DNA of 64,000 nucleotides from Eretmocerus hayati (taxonomy: Eukaryota; Arthropoda; Insecta; Hymenoptera; Aphelinidae). The DNA lies in NCBI GenBank assembly GCA_029851415.1, contig CM056744.1, forward strand, positions 65,776,172 through 65,840,171, in the 5' to 3' direction. This document shows positions 35,753 through 47,959 of the stretch, piece after piece. A program made the position numbers and the translations under genes. Within the stretch, counting starts at the first letter, position 1, and every line of letters starts with the position of its first letter. Under the pieces are notes generated by a model. That model was not told the DNA's origin. It worked only from the letters and a program-made list of their open reading frames with translations, and searched no databases.

Positions 35753-36023
35753 CGAATTTTTTCTCTCGATGTCTGTCATATGCAACTTTTTCATTAATTA
35801 ACACCTCCACGATCAAACCCGATCGTTAATTTCTCAATTAATCGATCTCAAACTCGAGATCGATAAAGAAATAAAATCAGTCCTCCAATGCCGATTTACG
35901 AGTATAATATCATTTGAAACATGAGAGGACGAGTCAAGTTCGAAAAGCGTAACCTGATTCCAGGCGCCTTCGGCAAAGAAAAGGCGCGCATATGCATGAC
36001 ATCGAGACAAGAGTTGCCTGAGC

Positions 36024-36092
36024 CCTGGATAGCTCAGCTGGTAGTGTCTTTCTCGGTGTGGAGAAAGCCCCCAGATCAAATCTGGGTACAGG
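36024..36092 (+). tRNA. tRNA-like unit 4, 2 bases shorter
   Basis: As unit 3, but two bases are lost in the D arm (GGTAGTG for GGTAGAGTG), the acceptor has a mismatch (GTACAGG) and the T loop is ATCAAAT. The most decayed of the four. Confidence 0.4.
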
Positions 36093-36298
36093 CGACTTCT
36101 TTCTCTCGATGTCTGTCATATTCAATTTTTTCATTAATTAACAACTCCACGATCAAACCCGATCGTTAATTTCTCAATTAATCGATCTCAAACTCGAGAT
36201 CGATAGAGAAATAAAATCAGTCCTTCAATGCCGATTTACGGATATAATATCATTTGAAACATAAGAGGACGAGTCAAGTTCGAAAAGTGTAACCTGAT

Positions 36299-38325
36299 CA
36301 ATTATATCTCGTTTGCGCCCACTCGACTGAAAAAGGTCGAATTCTCATGGCATGGGAAGGTGGAGAGGGGCACGCTCCTGAGATGTTTTGTCCATTCTTC
36401 TCACATCATTACAAACAATATCCTACAGATTCTTGGTCAAGACATCGAATGTTATTCGAATGAGATGCATATCAAAAATTTTATCGATGAAAACATATGT
36501 GATCGAGATTACGTGGGCGCTTCTATGACATTGTAATCGTTCACATTCGCTTCGTGATTCAGCGTAGCGCTGCCTAGCGGCGTCTTGCGAACTTCCCAAA
36601 AGCGTCTGCACGCAAGAGTATTGGGGGACCATAGCTTATGCAGCATCAGGCGCGGACGTGGTTTTCGTCTGTTTGTGAGAAAACCGTGGCTCGAATTCAC
36701 CAAGAGTAAGCGAGAAAGTTGTTGGGTATTTGATTATGAAGATCTTGAGCTGTTGTAGACATTAATCAGAGAAATATTGAAAGACTTACAGAAGTCGAAA
36801 GTATCGGAGTGAGCCGGTGGCTTGAGCGGCGGCCACGGCACCCATGCAAAAAGCATAGGCCAAATCTTGAAATCGCTCCAACTCATTCAATTTTGCTCGG
36901 ATTTAGGATCACGACCTCTCAAACTCTTCATTTTTAAAAACCCTACAACTTCCTCGCATACTGTTGCCACTTCTGAGCTATGGTTTCTGAGCTAAACCTA
37001 TTAGAAGACCCACGCTGCATGCCGCACTGTATAACGCGTCCCCCAACACTGCTTACAGCGTAGTGCATGCGGTGGCCACCTACAGCGCACGATCGCCCGT
37101 TTTGAATCTCAAAAGCGCGCGGCTCGGAGCGAATAAAACCCGAAAACAGCTATCATACACTGAGGGGCCCATTTCTCCCCCATAAGTCTCACTATAGACT
37201 CGATGTGGGAATTTTATAGTTAATTCTGTGGCCAAAGCGCAAATAGGTGGAACTCGAGTATTCCCACTTGTCGAACATGGTCAGTAAACAGGGAACTAGT
37301 GAAATACAGCGTGTATCTGTATTTGAAGTAGCTTCTCCGTGTTGTGAGTGCGTAGATTGGGACTCAATCAGGCGCGCTCAATGGACCTCAGACAGCTCAT
37401 CATGGTCTTCATTGATCACAGGAATAACATCCTCCCAAACCAGTGGGCATCCATTTTTCCACTTATTGAGGAGGTCCTACCAACCAGCAAAATTGGTTCC
37501 AGAGACGTGCCATAAGGAAAAAGATTTCTTTTCTTAGCAACCCAAATGTTGAAAGTTCTGTAGACCCTCTCATATATGCTGCGGCTCACCGCACAAACAA
37601 TTTGTTTCGTGTCCCGCTATGATCGTCATGGATATCTCGTCCTGGTTGATCATCATTCAAGTGATGAGCCATCGCCATGGTCATTTGTCTTTGATAATGG
37701 AGCAATCCCGACTCGATGCCGCTCAACGCAATGGATTCATTGTAATACTCACTGAATTTCTGCCCAGGCCATGTTGAGAAAAGATTATTCTCAGATTTGT
37801 GCAGCGCCAAGGTCATCCTAATTTGAGATACTTGTGAACCGAGGTCATCTACAACTCGATCCTGGAATTTATGTAGCTTAGAGTGTTTGTCTGAGTCATT
37901 GACTAGACTCTCTTCAACTCACCACCCCATCGCAAATTCTCTCTAATTCTTCACACGGTTCTCTTAACTCTTCCAAATAAGTGGATCCAGTCTTCGAATT
38001 GATAATGATTTTCAGTGTATCAATACCGCTCAAGTGAAGAGCGTTCCATTGCTGAATACTGGAGTGAATGCTTGCTGATAAATCTCGAATGAGTCGTGGA
38101 TTTCCCACCAAATTTTTACCCTGAGAAGTCCTCAGGCTGGGTGAGACTGGAATGAAGATTATTAGAATCAATTTTTGTCTCGATCGATATGAACGATCGG
38201 GACTTCATCGCTCGCGGAATTTCAAAACATATTATCACATGACTCGGCTAATGCAAGCTAATTTCAATCAAGGAATCTGTTGATTGAGTGACATAGATCG
38301 ATTTTGAACTACTCCAACTCAATCT
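36299..38325. other. Non-coding stretch, nothing recognised
   Basis: Several frames of 60-96 codons without domain features. No tRNA, repeat end or coding block is supported. Confidence 0.35.
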
Positions 38326-38784
38326 ATGTACCTTCAAGCACCTCGCAATTCAAAAAGTCGTAACTTGGAGGATTTTGAAGGAATTTCAAATACATGAAAA
38401 ATGAGATGAGAAACGAAAAATGTTTGACTCTACGCTAGATGTTGGTGCATTTCGTCTTTCCTCTCCGCATCAGACTCTTCGGGGGGGGGGGGAGAGGCTG
38501 AAGTGATCCAAGTAGTTGTTGGCCCCCAACGTCACCTAGCCTAAGTAGCTTGATGTTCATGATTTTGATAAAGTCCCGATTATGAGCCCGATCAAAATCA
38601 TGATCATCAAGCCACTTAAGCTAGGTGACATCGGGGGCCAACGTCTACTCAGATATCTTCAGCACCAACATCTAGCGTACAATCAAACATTTTTCGTTTC
38701 TCGTATCATTTCTCATGTATTTGAAATTCCATTGAAATCCTTTAAGCTGTGACACTCGAATTTCGAGGTGCTTTGAAGGTACAT
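38326..38784. mobile_element. Foldback MITE, ATGTACCTTCAA ends
   Basis: The left end ATGTACCTTCAAGCACCTCG is matched by the reversed right end finishing at 38784, and the arms (about 38326-38580 and 38590-38784) stay inverted-complementary throughout, including GGCCCCCAACGTCACCTAGC. A 12-base G run (38481-38492) interrupts the left arm. No coding capacity. Confidence 0.8.
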
Positions 38785-38964
38785 CCACTGTAAAAAATTG
38801 GCTGAATTTTCAGCCAACATTTCAACCAGCTAGTTGAATTTTCAACCAAGTGATATCATTCAATATTGAATTCCAAGTTACGTCGGTCGGGAATTCAGGT
38901 TGAACATAGTTTCGTGGTGATCGTATCTGGATGGGTGGCTACTGGTCGCGATATGTCACGCATA
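38785..38964. repeat. Short segment starting CACTGTAAAAAATTGGCTGAA
   Basis: It begins with a CACTG-type terminus resembling the CACTA ends elsewhere in the window, followed by repeated GGCTGAATTTTCAGCC and TTGAATTTTCAACCA palindromes. A matching right end was not found, so this is only a candidate element end. Confidence 0.35.
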
Positions 38965-40437
38965 GTTCGCGCGGAAAATTCGTCGATTTAATTATTGATG
39001 GATTCCATCTGAAAACGACACATGAAAAATACTGATGTCTCGGATCGGTTTTTCGTGGTTCTGATTCAATTCTGTAGTCCAAAATATGAAGTTTCCACCC
39101 ACTGGGAGGTCCCTCAAAAATTTTGACTTCGCCTGCGGAGCTATTTCTGTTTCGCTCTTCAATTCCACTAGAGCATCAGATTCATGATCTTTTTTACAAA
39201 ATTGAATATATCTCGAGTTTGGCTCAAGATAATGCAACGCGGTTTGCACCATTCGAAAGATCTTGAAAAAACCTATCAAGAGTGACCTTGGGAATTTTTG
39301 TTTAGCTTTTTCAGGCCCCGAACAGGCAAAATCCGGAAAAATCAGGCTAACCTGATTATCCCAAAAAGCATTTTTTTTTAATTTTTCAAAAATATGATTA
39401 CTCATGCGAAATTGCACGATCTTTGCGATGGAACTGGTCCGAAGTTGTTTTTTTACGGTTTTATGCGTGTTTGGGTCAATTTTTCAATTTTTCATTCTCC
39501 AACCAATCAGAAAACAGAGAATTCTGCGCATGCGCGTGGTTTACTGGATTTCAAAGTAGTTCCAATCGAAAGCTGAGGAAATTTCCTTCAAAATGACCTG
39601 TTGCAAAACTCCATTTGATCGACTGGAACTGAAGCTACACGATTCTTTAGACATCAAGATTATTAACACCACTGACAGCATGGATGCAAGAGATGGTCGC
39701 AAGGCTCTGGTTCACGATAGATAAGGTCATCTCGCTCTGATCATCCTTCTTTTCCAATGAAGTTGCCGTAGATACTGACTGGAGACATGAAATTGACTTT
39801 TGCAAGGGGTCATTTTGAAGGAAATTTTCTCAGCTTTCGATTAAAACTACTTTGGAATTCGGTAAACCACGCGCATGCGCGGAAGTCTCTGTTTTCTGGT
39901 TGGCCGGAGGATAAAAAATCGGAAAATTGACCCAAAAACGCATAAAACCGTAAAAAAACAACTTCGGACCAGTTCCATCGCAAAGATCGTGCAATTTTGC
40001 ATAAGAAATCATATTTTTGAGACATCAAAAAAATTGCTTTTTGAGATAATCAGGTTAGCCTAATTTTTTCGGATTTTGCCTGATCAGAACCTGAAAAAGC
40101 TAAACAAAAATTTTCAAGGTGACTTTTGATAGGTTTTTTCAAGATCTTTCGAATGGCGCAAACCGCGTTGCATTATCTTGAGCCAAACTCGAGATATATT
40201 TAATTTTGTAAAAAAAGATCATGATTTCGATGCTCTAGTGGAATCGAAGACCGGAACAGAAATAGCTCCGCAGGCGAAGCCGAAATTTTTTTGGGACCTC
40301 CAAGTGGGTGGAAACTTTATATTTTGGACTACAGAATCGAATCAAAACTACGAGAAACCGATCCGAGACATCACTATTTTTCATGTGTCGTTTTCAAATG
40401 GAATCCATCAATACAGTCAGCGGATTTTTTGCGCGAG
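38965..40437. mobile_element. Foldback element with about 630-base arms
   Basis: 38965-39609 is the inverted, roughly 90 percent similar counterpart of 39797-40437; the loop is 39610-39796. Both arms give matching open frames on opposite strands (for example 38992-39417 minus and 40178-40441 plus, and the pair 39394-39576 / 39830-40012), which follow from the symmetry and carry no recognised domain. Confidence 0.75.
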
Positions 40438-43273
40438 CTAAGCGTGGCAGCCCCAGCCGAGCGGTCACCAACCCGGATACTCAATCGCGAAAACCATAGA
40501 CATAGAAAGATATAGACTGCGCGTCAGGATTGGGAGAGTGGGACGTCGAGATTGCATGAGTGTGAGTGAGAGAACATGACGATGACGTTTTCTACAGTGT
40601 CGAAATCCGTCGCTAAGAAGTCAAAATTCTGGTAGCGAGCAAAACTTGTCGCCATCTGGTGATGTGAGGCCGGCTCATGAGTAGCGTGATGCAGCAAAGA
40701 TGAGAAAGAGGAAATGCCGATGATGACATGAAGCTATAGGATTTGAGTATCTTTGCTAATAATCTCCATTAATCAGCTTTAAGACAATGAATCTGCATGA
40801 TTTTCGAGATATGCACCCTTGAGTATGTCCCCAGAATGTGTGCAAAATTTGGTAAGGATTGGTTTGGTTGTTTCGTCAAATGAAGGTGCGGAAAAGGTGG
40901 TTCGAGTCGCGGTAAGGAAAGGGGCTTCGCCTCAATAAATACTTCAGTATAGCACATCCTGTCTACTATCTCCTTCACGACCATGAGCCGGATCCCCCAC
41001 GCACAGTGGGTGGAACATGGATTCTAGGCCACAAATCATATCCGCGCGAATTCTTGACCGATTGATTTCATTCAAAAGAGATTCTCTTCGTTTTCCCACT
41101 CTCCACCACGTGGCACTGCATTAATTCTGATCAAACCCGTCCAAGAGTCTCGGGAGGGCATTGAATGTTGAACCATTTACCCGTTTGCTTGGGTTGCATG
41201 TGCCCAGGAATGATCAGATTTGGGAGTATGTTGATATGTATGAGCGTTTCTCTGGAACTTTTGCACTTTGCTGAAAATCGTTGAAAAAGAAATAATGAAA
41301 ACCGCTCAAAGCACACCTGGGACCTTTTGCTCACTCATTTGTGTAGTATTGAGGGTTACAAATCCACTATTGAAACTTATATAGAGTAAGTGGCATCGCC
41401 ATAATTACGTTAATGAGTCGAATTCAAAGTAGTTTTTGCCGGTTTTTCAGAATTTCCTAAGCAATTAATCGGCAAGATTGACAATTTCAACGAATGCCTT
41501 GGGTTTCTTGCAACTTCGTAAGGTCAGGGTATCCAATCACAATTGATTCATCGACATAGAGGTCGATCCGCCTATGTGGGATGAGAGAAACTGAATTTTT
41601 CGTGAGTCACGATCTTTCTATTTCACTTCAGAATGGTCGTATTCTCGACAGAAATATTGCACCAACACGAGACTCATCGCAAAATCTCCGCAATTGCATC
41701 TACTTTAGATATGCATTTCAAAAATTGCGTTCAGAGTCACGGCAGGAGCTTAGCGTGATCATCTTTGAGTTGAACGAAACATGATTGATTTATCATCCTC
41801 AATTTTTGAAGTCATACAGTTTCGGCTGAATTGGTAGCACACCATTGCGCTTCTGGTCCATTCTTCTTCAATATATCACCCAGCGAATGCAGCTTGAATC
41901 AACCCGAAAAGTTGCGCGGCATCACCAGAATATCCGTGAGACTGCGAGCGTACCAAGTATTTCCACAGGATTTTTCCCACACTTTCTCTCTTTGAGTGAG
42001 CTAAAATGAATCAATCTGCTTCCAATCATACAGGAGCCAAAGACATCTTCACTAAAGATAGAGTTAAAAACTTTGCCACATGTTGAACAAATACTTCTTC
42101 TTTTTCTTTTTTTCCTGGAGACGGGTCCCTTCGTAATCACATCCAATGGATCCGATTGATTGGCCCACTCATCAATATCATCTCAAAAGCATAATTAAGA
42201 GATGAAGATACGACTTGCAACTCACGTCGATTGGCTAACAAAAGTTTATATGAATTAAGGTTTGAAATTTGATGAGATAGATATTGTGCGAGTCCAGTTT
42301 GCTCTGAAACGATTGATCTTATTCCAATACTTGGATAATGATAATTTTACTTCAATCGGGACCGATAGATTCGATTGCCCTCTTATATCATCATCCATAG
42401 CTGTATTCCAGTAGGTGTAAAAGTTCCCGAGAAACGCCCATATGCTTTCTAGACAATTTTGTAGGAGGATTAATAATCTTGGAGTGCAAAATGACTTGCG
42501 GGATCTGGAAAACACTCCAAGCACAATCTCTGCCAAAGACGGGTCTGGTACACAGGGAAGTGACGTGCTCCCGTCTCGAATACAGGGCAACGTTCGATCC
42601 CCTCCCGAGACTCCAGAACGGTTCTAATCAAAATTGTTGCATCGCCACATGTTGGAAGGTAGAGAAGCGAAGAAGATCTCTTCTGAAACAAGTCAATCGG
42701 TCAAGAATCCGCGCGAATACTATTTGTGGCCAAAACCCATATTTCATCCGACTGTGCCACGTCTCAAGTGAAACGAGAAATCCTTCTACGTATGGGTGAA
42801 CGGTGACATATCTATTGCGAGAGGGAGTTGATAATCTGCAGTTGCGGAATCATCAGAACAAATTGTTCTCAAAATTCTATGGCGTGGCTTCGAGTGTGGA
42901 AGTTAATCAGTCTTCCAATATAATTTCTACTCGAAGAAGTTGTTTACTAGAAGCATATGTGAAATTTTCCAAGGTCGTGGAGAATATTCAATTTCAATGA
43001 TATCTTCCAAATCGTATCTCAGCATAAAAGTACTTGGAGCATTCGAATTCTGATGATCCTCAGAGGATATCCTCATTCTCTCAAGTACCTCAATATTTTT
43101 CTCCAATTGATATGAGCATTTTTTCCTTCATACGGGAATCATTTCCAACGATTCTCAAACATTCTCAAATTGAGAAATAAAATGGACTGAGATGGCACGA
43201 AACACATAGTTACGTTTGTGGTGTTTGGCTCTGTCTCTGGTGCAGTGCTGCCACCTCAGAATACATGGAAGAG
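40438..43273. other. Long non-coding stretch, nothing recognised
   Basis: I looked for domains in the frames at 41131-41334, 42255-42590 and 42479-42799 and found none. Overlapping frames on both strands near 42.5 kb reflect low stop density only. Confidence 0.35.
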
Positions 43274-43551
43274 ATTGATTGATTGATTGATACCTTTTAT
43301 TTGCACAATAGCAAAACATAATATTTACATAGGTGTAAAAATACAAAAGAAGTACTAACCTATAGGAGGAACTATAGGGGTAGAAAGATTAATACTCATG
43401 AACATTAAAGAATAATATCACAATGAATTCAAAGAATTTGGTCAAGGTTTCCTTAAGAGTAATAAAATATTAATGATATACATTCCGAATATCACAGCAT
43501 CTTGGTCAGTCGAAGACGACGGGTCAGTTTATGAAAACTTTTGCTGGAGAC

Positions 43552-46500
43552 TCATTGGGCATGGGGCGGAATTATTGGTCTTTCCTCGCAGTCGAGCTCG
43601 AAGATATGATTGCGAAGAGCGCGTTTGAAAGATGATAGAGATGGAGCGTGGCGTAAGAAGGAGGGAAGAGAGTTCCAGAGTCTAGCGCACTTGTATTGAA
43701 ACGAATGCTCAGATGACTTCAGTTCAACTCTGGGGATCTTCAGCTCTCTCACTTCACCCCTACATGTTGGCCTGGCCTGGGACTTGGTGTAAATGCAGCT
43801 AAATATTTGGGCTCATCCATTCGCATAATTTCATACATCAGAATAGCTGCAAAGTACATTCTACGAGAGTCCATTCGTAGCCAGCCCAAGCGTTTCCTGT
43901 AGGGGGTAATGAGCTCTCTCCTTTTTACTCCATAGATGTACCTCACACATGAATTGCTCAGACGTTGCAGTCGCGTAAGTTCTTTGTCTGGTGCATCAAG
44001 ACATACTACTAAGCAATAGTCCATATGTGGTTGGACTAGGGTCTCGACTAGTCTTCGGCGAAGAGCCTCAGTGGTACACGCCCTAATAAACCGTAGACCA
44101 TACAGGGCTCTATTGACTTTTTTGGTCGCTTGATCGATCTGCGGTTTCCACTTGAGTTTACTATCTAGTGTGACACCGAGACTCACAACTGTGTCACTGA
44201 AGGGCACGACAACCCCACCCAGCATCCCAACGCCGGCTAGACCCATACTCCTAAGGACTTTAACATTATCTGCCGAGCCAAAACAGATGGCTTTGGTCTT
44301 GCCAGCGTTCAGACGCAGGCCAGAGCGCTCGGCCCATACAGCGACAAGTCGAGCTGCCTGTTCTAGTCGAGTGATTCCCTCCATCAGTTTACTCTTCTCT
44401 ATATGAAGGTAAATTTGAAGGTCATCCGCATAGAATATGTGCTTGATCGCCTGTCCGTGAAGTATGTCAGGTAGGTCGTTAACGTACAGACTGAAAAGTA
44501 GAGGTCCAAGAACGGACCCTGGGGAACTCCTAAATTGGTGGTTAACCATTCAGAATCACCGCTGTTTTGTGATGTTACTATCTGAGAGCGCCCTTGCAGA
44601 TAGGATCTTACCCACAAGAGTGCCATCCTTGAAAAGCCAAGTACGCGGAGTTTCCTCAGGGGCCGAATTACGAACAAGCGAACGCACGAGCGAGCGGACG
44701 ACGCGCACGATGCGCAAGATGCGCACGCCAAGCGCGAGAAACGAGCGACCGAACGACACGAGCGGGCGAACCGCGAGTACCTCCACTCCACCTCCCCAAT
44801 GTAAAAGGTATACGGGCCGGTATAGTGGGGGTACTCGCGGTTCGCCCGCTCGTGTCGTTCGGTCGCTCGTTTCTCGCGCTTGGCGTGCGCATCTTGCGCA
44901 TCGTGCGCGTCGTCCGCTCGCTCGTGCGTTCGCTTGTTCGTAATTCGGCCCCTGTAGTTTAGATGGAGAAATTGTGTCAAATGCCTTGCTGAAATCAAAT
45001 AAGAGAAGAAGCGTGATCTTCTGCTTATCCCTCGCCATCCGCACGTCATCTGTCAGTTTGAGTAGAGCCGTCTGTATACTGTTGTGTTGCTTGAATCCGG
45101 TCTGGAGAGGATCTAGTAACTTTTTCCTGTGCAAATATTCTACGATTTGGTCATGGGCAATTTTTTCCAGAACCTTGGAGAGAAAGCAAAGCAACGCAAT
45201 TGGGCGGAAATCCGAGACAGATGATAGTGCGGCAGTCTTTTTAAGCGCAATCAATTGAGCTCTCTTCCAAGCCTCCGGAAAAATACCCTGAGTGAAGGAG
45301 GAGTTGAAAATTGTTACAATAAGATCACCTATGGCCGGGAGAGCCTTCGCGATGACCTCTTGGGGGATTCCATCCACTCCTCGAGCTTGTGAAGAGAAGT
45401 GTTTCACTGAGAGAACATCATCAGCGAAATCCACTGGTTTAAATGAAAAACCATCTTCGGCAGCTGAAGAAATAATATTTGATGTGTCCTCATCGGTCTC
45501 TTGTTGTGAGATGGAGACCCCCGCGAAGTGAGCGTTCAACTCGCCAGGTGTGAAACCGTGCAGTTCCTCCTCCTTGCTCTTTGGCAAGAGTCCGAGGTTG
45601 CGCATTTCTTTCCAAATGTTCTTCTTTTTATCAAGAGCGTCTGACAGCTGGTCGTGTAGGAAAGAATCACGCGCTTGTTCCAACCTCGTCTCAACCTCGT
45701 TGCGGAACTGAAGAAACTCGTCAAGAAGCCTCGGCGGACATCCGGTACGTTTATAGCGTCTTTCTGCCGCACGACTCTTGTTGACGAGCATCTGCAACTC
45801 AGGACCAATCCACGGAGCACGATCTTTATGTGGGCACACGGATTTAAGTGGCGCCAGCTGATCGATCACAGCATTGAGGTTATCATTCAAACATTTCACG
45901 GCCGCCTCCAGATCGGAATCTGCTTGGTCTATGCCTGTCCAGTCGCACTGTTGTAGCAAGTCATTGAGTCGCTCCGGACTGATCTTACTGTAGTCTCTGT
46001 AAGAGAACGAATTCTTTGTTGGCTCAGGAACAAAGATTTCCAGAGTGACATCAATAACTGCGTGTCCCCCAAAGCTTGGAAGATGAATATTGTGATGGTT
46101 CACAGCGGTGTCGTTTTCATCTACCATTATCAAGTCAATCCATGGATGAGAGGTGTTAGTGTGGTGTGTTGGGCCGTGCTGGATTAATTGTAAAGACAGT
46201 TCGTCTGTTAGACGCCGAATGGTCATTGCGTCAGCCGAGGACGATAGCAAGTTAGCATTCAGGTCACCCATGATAATTTTGTGACTAAAGTCACTCGACA
46301 GGTCCCTTAAGACGTTGAAAAACTCTGTGTCTTTTTGCATTTTGACATGTGGGGGTCTATATATCACCCCAACAAGGACCGCAGCAGAGTTGCTTCTTTG
46401 TACACTGCAGAAAATGAATTCGGGAACTCCCGGTTTGCTCTCACACGTTGTGTCAGAGGACGCTAAGATTTTTACTTTATAATCGTTCCGTACGTACAAA

Positions 46501-46739
46501 GCAACCCCACCGCCTACCCTGTTCCTATCATTGCGGATCACAGAGTATCCCTTGACCTGAATGAGGCTATCATCAATCCTGGAGTCCAGCTTCGACTCAG
46601 CAACACCAAAGAAATAGAACGTGGCATCTTGAGATATGTGAAACCGAAGCTTCTCAATTTTATCAGTGAGCGAGTTAATGTTGAGGAACCCCGCCTTTAA
46701 AAAATTACCACGCTTTTGAGATTCTCCAGCAAGTGACGA
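43552..46739 (-). pseudogene. LINE ORF2: AP-type endonuclease and reverse transcriptase, disrupted
   Basis: The endonuclease part shows KIEKLRFH, GVAESKLDSRI, RNDRNRVGGGVALYVRND, GVIYRPPH, MGDLNAN and FGGHAVIDV (the usual SDH is GGH). The reverse transcriptase part shows FRPIALLCFLSKVLEKI, LLLFDFSKAFDTI (motif A), GVPQG (motif B), FYADDLQIY (catalytic YADD) and NAGKTKAICFG. The end has ARLWNSLPSFLRHAPSLSSF. This enzyme nicks DNA and copies the element RNA there. Damage: a 298-bp foldback between motifs A and B (44657-44954), a one-base frameshift in GVPQG near 44519, and a frame change near 43750. Upstream of the foldback more than 500 codons remain open, so the copy is not very old. Confidence 0.9.
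44657..44954. mobile_element. GC-rich foldback (CAGGGGCCGAATTACG ends) inserted in LINE ORF2
   Basis: Arms of about 120 bases (44657-44785 and about 44830-44954) are near-perfect inverted repeats ending CAGGGGCCGAATTACGAACA. The loop contains AGGTATACGGGCCGG. The arms are made of GCGCACGA/GCGAACG-type near-repeats and are far more GC-rich than the surroundings. Target duplication is unclear. Long frames that run through it on both strands are artefacts of its stop-free composition. Confidence 0.85.
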
Positions 46740-46742
46740 AAG

Positions 46743-47145
46743 TCATTTGGGCAATGTTGATGTTGATGTTGATGGGATGATTGGCGTGGACAATGGTGGT
46801 GAAGTTGGTGACGGTTCTGACGGTGAATTAGATGAAATAGAGGATCGTGATGCTGGCGATGCTAAGCTGTCTGTATCAGATGATTCCAGTCGCACAGCCT
46901 TCTTCTCACCCCGCTTTCGCGATGTGGATGCACATGCAGTCTGAATAAGATGTAGGTCAGTGATGGATGAGAATGTATGTGCCTCCCTGCGTCCACTCTG
47001 CTTCGCCCAAAACCTGCCACCAGCGTGCCAAACGTACTTAAAACCAAGCCCATGAGCTACGGACTTCAGACTCTCAAACAATTGGAAATCCTTATGAGGG
47101 AGCATCTCATTTACAAAAATTTTACGATTTGACAGACAGGAGGCC
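46743..47145 (-). pseudogene. LINE ORF1 C-terminal part (FP-like domain)
   Basis: The minus-strand frame reads NRKIFVNEMLPHKDFQLFES and then KSVAHGLGFKYVWHAGGRFW, the pattern (VNE, LxxKxxxLF, GFKYVW, GR) of the C-terminal domain of many insect LINE ORF1 proteins, followed by a serine/proline-rich low-complexity tail ending in TGA at 46743. The N-terminal half is missing because the element is 5'-truncated. ORF1 proteins bind the element RNA. ORF2 follows within a few bases in the same frame. Confidence 0.7.
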
Positions 47146-47299
47146 GAGAGAGGGTTAAGAGATAGATATTTACAAATGAGACCTGACTCAAAGGTATGTT
47201 GGACTCAAGGCGAGTCCGTCCACACTCTATGCGTTGTCTACTGTGACTGCCCCTGGACTCGCAAATTTTCTTTGTTGCGTCGTGGATGAATGCATTGAG
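47146..47299. other. LINE 5' junction region
   Basis: Homology to LINE ORF1 fades by about 47145; nothing else is recognised up to the hairpin that follows. Confidence 0.35.
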
Positions 47300-47543
47300 A
47301 TTGACATCGCTCCGAAGCGCAAATCTCTCGGATCTACCGATTCTGATGAGCATAACCTAATTGTGATACTTGCAATATAACTCTCGATATTCTTGCAACG
47401 GTGGGGCTACACCGCCCGCTTGCCGTTCATAAATTGCCGTTGCAAGAATATCGGGAGCTATACTGTAAGTGCCACAATGTGGTTATGCCCATCAGAATCG
47501 GTAGATCCAAGAGATTTGCGCTATGAAGCGATATCACTTTAAA
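47300..47543. repeat. Long hairpin, about 100-base arms
   Basis: 47300-47401 is the inverted, about 85-90 percent similar counterpart of 47437-47543, around a loop of about 35 bases (GGGGCTACACCGCCCGCTTG and onward). It could be a small foldback element or a stem-forming transcript; no flanking duplication is evident. Confidence 0.75.
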
Positions 47544-47906
47544 TGGATTTGTTCTGCATACGGCAAGCAAAAGTCGTAAGTCGAGGGAGAGGTTATAGCA
47601 GACGACGCGCGACCCTTTACGGTCTCACTTTGATGCTTCTCTTACTCAATAGATCTCCAGTAAGAAAAGACTTATGAATGAGTTGACTACTAATTGACAT
47701 GGACAATGCGGCTGTGAATACCTGTCTCGAGTGTATTGGTTAGTAATAACTTGAATAATCTCAATTGGAATCTGTGTCGAGCTCTGACGCTTCTTAAATA
47801 CAATCGGTGCGATCCCGATGTCGTACTGCGCAATAAAGGGAGAGGCGCTGCAAATTTCCTTATTTTGATTATCCAGCTCGAGGCCTGTATGAGCCACTCG
47901 TAACAT

Positions 47907-47959
<53 letters not shown>

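Larger units (their letters stand above)
34861..36298. repeat. Array of about 345-bp units, each with a tRNA-like segment, in inverted pairs
   Basis: Two units lie in minus orientation (about 34861-35199 and 35200-35541) and two in plus orientation (about 35559-35900 and 35901-36240), followed by the first 55 bases of a fifth. Units are well over 90 percent alike by eye and include the tRNA-like part, a GGCGCCTTCGGCAAAGAAAA block and the palindrome ATCGATCTC..GAGATCGAT. The array is symmetrical around about 35550. Confidence 0.9.
43274..47145 (-). mobile_element. LINE (non-LTR retrotransposon), 5'-truncated, minus strand
   Basis: Order on the minus strand: end of ORF1 (47145-46743), ORF2 with endonuclease and reverse transcriptase (46739-43552), a 3' region of about 280 bases and a (TCAA)n tail at 43274-43290. 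A tail of short tandem repeats rather than poly(A) fits the CR1/L2/I type of LINE; the exact clade is not clear. A GC-rich foldback (44657-44954) interrupts the reverse transcriptase. Confidence 0.85.

Noticed and set aside
38992..40515. Matching open frames in opposite orientation
   Set aside because: Produced by the symmetry of the foldback; no protein family features.
44464..44943. Long arginine/threonine-rich open frames on both strands
   Set aside because: They come from the stop-free GC-rich foldback arms; the C-terminal part of the frame extending the LINE ORF2 into it is also an artefact.
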